Assembly (NCBI GenBank): GCA_002348225.1
Contig: DEAP01000038.1
Location: 740-8,131, forward strand
Source of the DNA: Dehalococcoidia bacterium UBA2979
Lineage (GTDB): Bacteria; Chloroflexota; Dehalococcoidia; UBA2979
Direction: 5' to 3'
Length of the DNA stretch: 7,392 nt
A program made the position numbers and the translations under genes. Numbering within the stretch: the stretch's first letter is position 1; every line of letters starts with the position of its first letter. Positions 7,001 through 7,392 of this stretch are shown in pieces. Below the pieces are notes generated by a model. The model was not told the DNA's origin, made no database searches, and saw nothing but the letters and a program-made list of their open reading frames with translations.

Positions 7001-7392
7001 GCATTGTTAGCGATAGCATTCGCGACGGTACTCGCAGCAAGTGCGGTCGGATTTATCGTTTATTCACAAGTAACGTTTGCGTCACGGATGACGGAGTACG
7101 CAGTAGTTCGAACCTTGGGTTTAACGACTCGCCAGATACTTGGACTGGTGGTGCTGGAATTACTGATGGTACTCGTTCCTGCCGTGCTAATTGGTGGTTT
7201 TCTGGGCATGCGCATGGGAGCAACGATTATCCCATTCCTTGTTACATCAGGTGAAGGAGTCCGAGTTGTACCACCGGTGCTGCTTAGCGTCGACTGGCAA
7301 ACAGTTGGAGTTCTGGCCGTGGTGCTAGGCGCTATTTTCCTAGCAATTACAATTGGATTGATATCTTCTGTTCGTAAAATATCTCCCCCAAA
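4001..7392 (+). CDS. FtsX-like ABC permease, double-unit, 10 TM, at least 1130 residues (second of pair, 3' end cut)
   Basis: This is a paralog of the preceding permease with the same plan. I see TM1 (about 18-40), extracytoplasmic domain 1 (41-311), TM2 (312-335), TM3 (356-378), TM4 (408-432), TM5 (455-473), TM6 (494-516), TM7 (553-575), domain 2 (576-998), and TM8-10 (1000-1022, 1046-1075, 1100-1122). Coupling signatures are RLRTRAATVRQ with Glu364, and VVRTLGLTTRQ with Glu1053. Domain 1 has VGDT (177-180) and FW (211-212), matching VGDE and FW in the first protein. Domain 2 has YQSGSDIR (585-592), VRDDF (655-659) and GVADYFPTLNP (912-922), against YKVGADLR, FRDDY and GVTDYFPTLDP in its partner. 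The frame is open to the window end. Judged by the partner, which has about 18 residues after TM10, perhaps 10-15 residues are missing. The only two cysteines, Cys733 and Cys745, both lie in domain 2. The ATG start follows an AGGAAG site. The two proteins probably pair as a heterodimer; the substrate is unknown. Confidence 0.92.
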   Translation, partial: MRPEDFIRFVGRRSRAHWPMLTVVSLGVMAAVVTIAASVIYFDSLGDIALAREIANDKVSSHDIVISGKETDIDGTRNQSLLELVETSVYEFASPIITNLTIAYGSTTLMVEQAKSSNIDLDDSLRAVLINAPAIQDNSIMTAGSWPSTTVSETKTEQLLIDVALEESAAKLLKLSVGDTVIVRPFSDDLSNSITLRISGTFSKSGSDPNFWPEISDKFFLNDPDLNFLPFIPNPRVFESVVGPYYPEMAVRYFWRFHVDSSLVTTSVANNLLLGFDKLKAELQPKVGSYSQKIPLQSLLERNQQQTFFSRLPMTVVFSVIAAVVLYFVGTMSILMVETQREDIARLRTRAATVRQLIGAFVIEGAVIASVAILLAPPIAALAVKWLGVIPLFRGLNGGEPLPINLGQAAYVVSILTGIAGFLAMVIPASIAARRTVVTSVLESTRPSAHGAMQKYYLDVVLFGLLLLFASQLTSDGSFVDFPSVGATQIDKINVAMPALVLAFGGYVALRAFPAMVEAIARLTSLRRISEFVSPAISLVLWQMARNPRHYSRLSLLMILTAGLGVFASSFAGTLDLTASDAARYQSGSDIRLNGISYTNRLQAGRSFRNITSTSGVELAAPAFRTLGLDLTTGVGSTFTYLGVDPKPMADIAWVRDDFAPITLADQMELLSSSRTGVPIPDDAKWITAKVRPTTRRAESRIAARLSDSTGRLFTLNLGSLLPRPAAGRPFKCDVAEAHLPPNWCTIAGSLDSIDFLGVTPIPPLRLEFIGVGLPNVEQGRFDRANPPFLEAGSVEIDELGIVFQSGETRLIEEFNQDSSWMTVEPGLNQYGARLEPLLKIEQDGSYTEEQGIAVMTWQPVLITRLRGVTVGSINAPIPVIASTDFMDRGGYEVGERVALDIQGRVPVRLVGVADYFPTLNPEISAFVVGDIRSTWMALNADKMRNSEQVNEVWIDTGGATPSEVSNDLRRRTEFSPSIIAQDQLLYDAATDPLISAGWRALLAIAFATVLAASAVGFIVYSQVTFASRMTEYAVVRTLGLTTRQILGLVVLELLMVLVPAVLIGGFLGMRMGATIIPFLVTSGEGVRVVPPVLLSVDWQTVGVLAVVLGAIFLAITIGLISSVRKISPP
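6023..6475 (+). other. Predicted beta-sandwich (carbohydrate-binding-like) insert in domain 2 of the second permease
   Basis: Residues about 675-825 match the first permease in order: IPDDAKWITAKVR (680-692), ARLSDSTGRLFTLNLG (704-719), LRLEFIGVGL (765-774), SVEIDEL (794-800), IEEFN (812-816) and Trp821. Strands ending in IDEL and then an acidic-F-W segment are typical of jelly-roll modules in secreted and surface proteins. Relative to its partner this copy has extra sequence around 725-750 that contains both cysteines. The fold is inferred from pattern only. Confidence 0.4.
6734..6766 (+). other. Shared GVxDYFPTLxP motif, second copy
   Basis: Codons 912-922 encode GVADYFPTLNP, preceded by VPVRLV, just as IPVQII precedes the motif in the first permease. 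It lies near the end of extracytoplasmic domain 2, about 80 residues before TM8 in both proteins. Confidence 0.75.

Noticed and set aside
652..7392. Naming the pair lolC/lolE, macB or ftsX
   Set aside because: Those proteins are about 300-650 residues with four TMs, and MacB also carries its own ATPase domain. These proteins are double-unit and have no Walker A or ABC signature, so only the superfamily is supported.
7370..7392. Possible frameshift or truncation at the end of the second permease
   Set aside because: The frame is still open at the last base and TM10 is complete. The missing tail is explained by the window edge.

Overview
The window is a chromosomal stretch of moderate, mixed base composition. 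It holds three membrane-transport genes arranged around one divergent intergenic region. No rRNA, tRNA, CRISPR array, insertion sequence or phage gene is visible. Very large double-unit FtsX-type permeases in tandem, next to a Dpp/Opp-type permease, suggest a Chloroflexota bacterium (for example a SAR202- or Dehalococcoidia-like lineage). This is an inference from gene type and style, with low to moderate confidence; no marker gene is present.

Layout. Positions 1-357 (minus strand) are the first 119 codons of a DppB/OppB-type permease of a peptide/nickel-family ABC importer, cut by the left edge. Positions 358-651 are a roughly 290-base, AT-rich divergent intergenic region with two operator-like inverted repeats. 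Positions 652-3999 (plus) encode a complete 1115-residue FtsX-like permease with a TTG start. Positions 4001-7392 (plus) encode a second, paralogous FtsX-like permease of at least 1130 residues. It is cut by the right edge just before its expected end. The two permease genes are separated by a single base and are almost certainly co-transcribed and translationally coupled.

How the genes work together. Each large protein has the same plan: TM1, extracytoplasmic domain 1 (about 270 residues), TM2-TM4, two linking TMs (5 and 6), TM7, extracytoplasmic domain 2 (about 410-425 residues), TM8-TM10. Each is therefore a fused duplication of the four-TM FtsX/MacB unit. Shared motifs show the two genes are ancient paralogs, including GVxDYFPTLxP at the end of domain 2, so they may form a heterodimeric type VII (mechanotransmission-type) ABC complex. 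The required ATPase is not in the window and would be expected just downstream. Both second extracytoplasmic domains appear to carry an inserted beta-sandwich, carbohydrate-binding-like module. That is the most interesting feature here, because it hints at a surface ligand or substrate. The dppB-like gene faces away and probably belongs to a separate importer operon.
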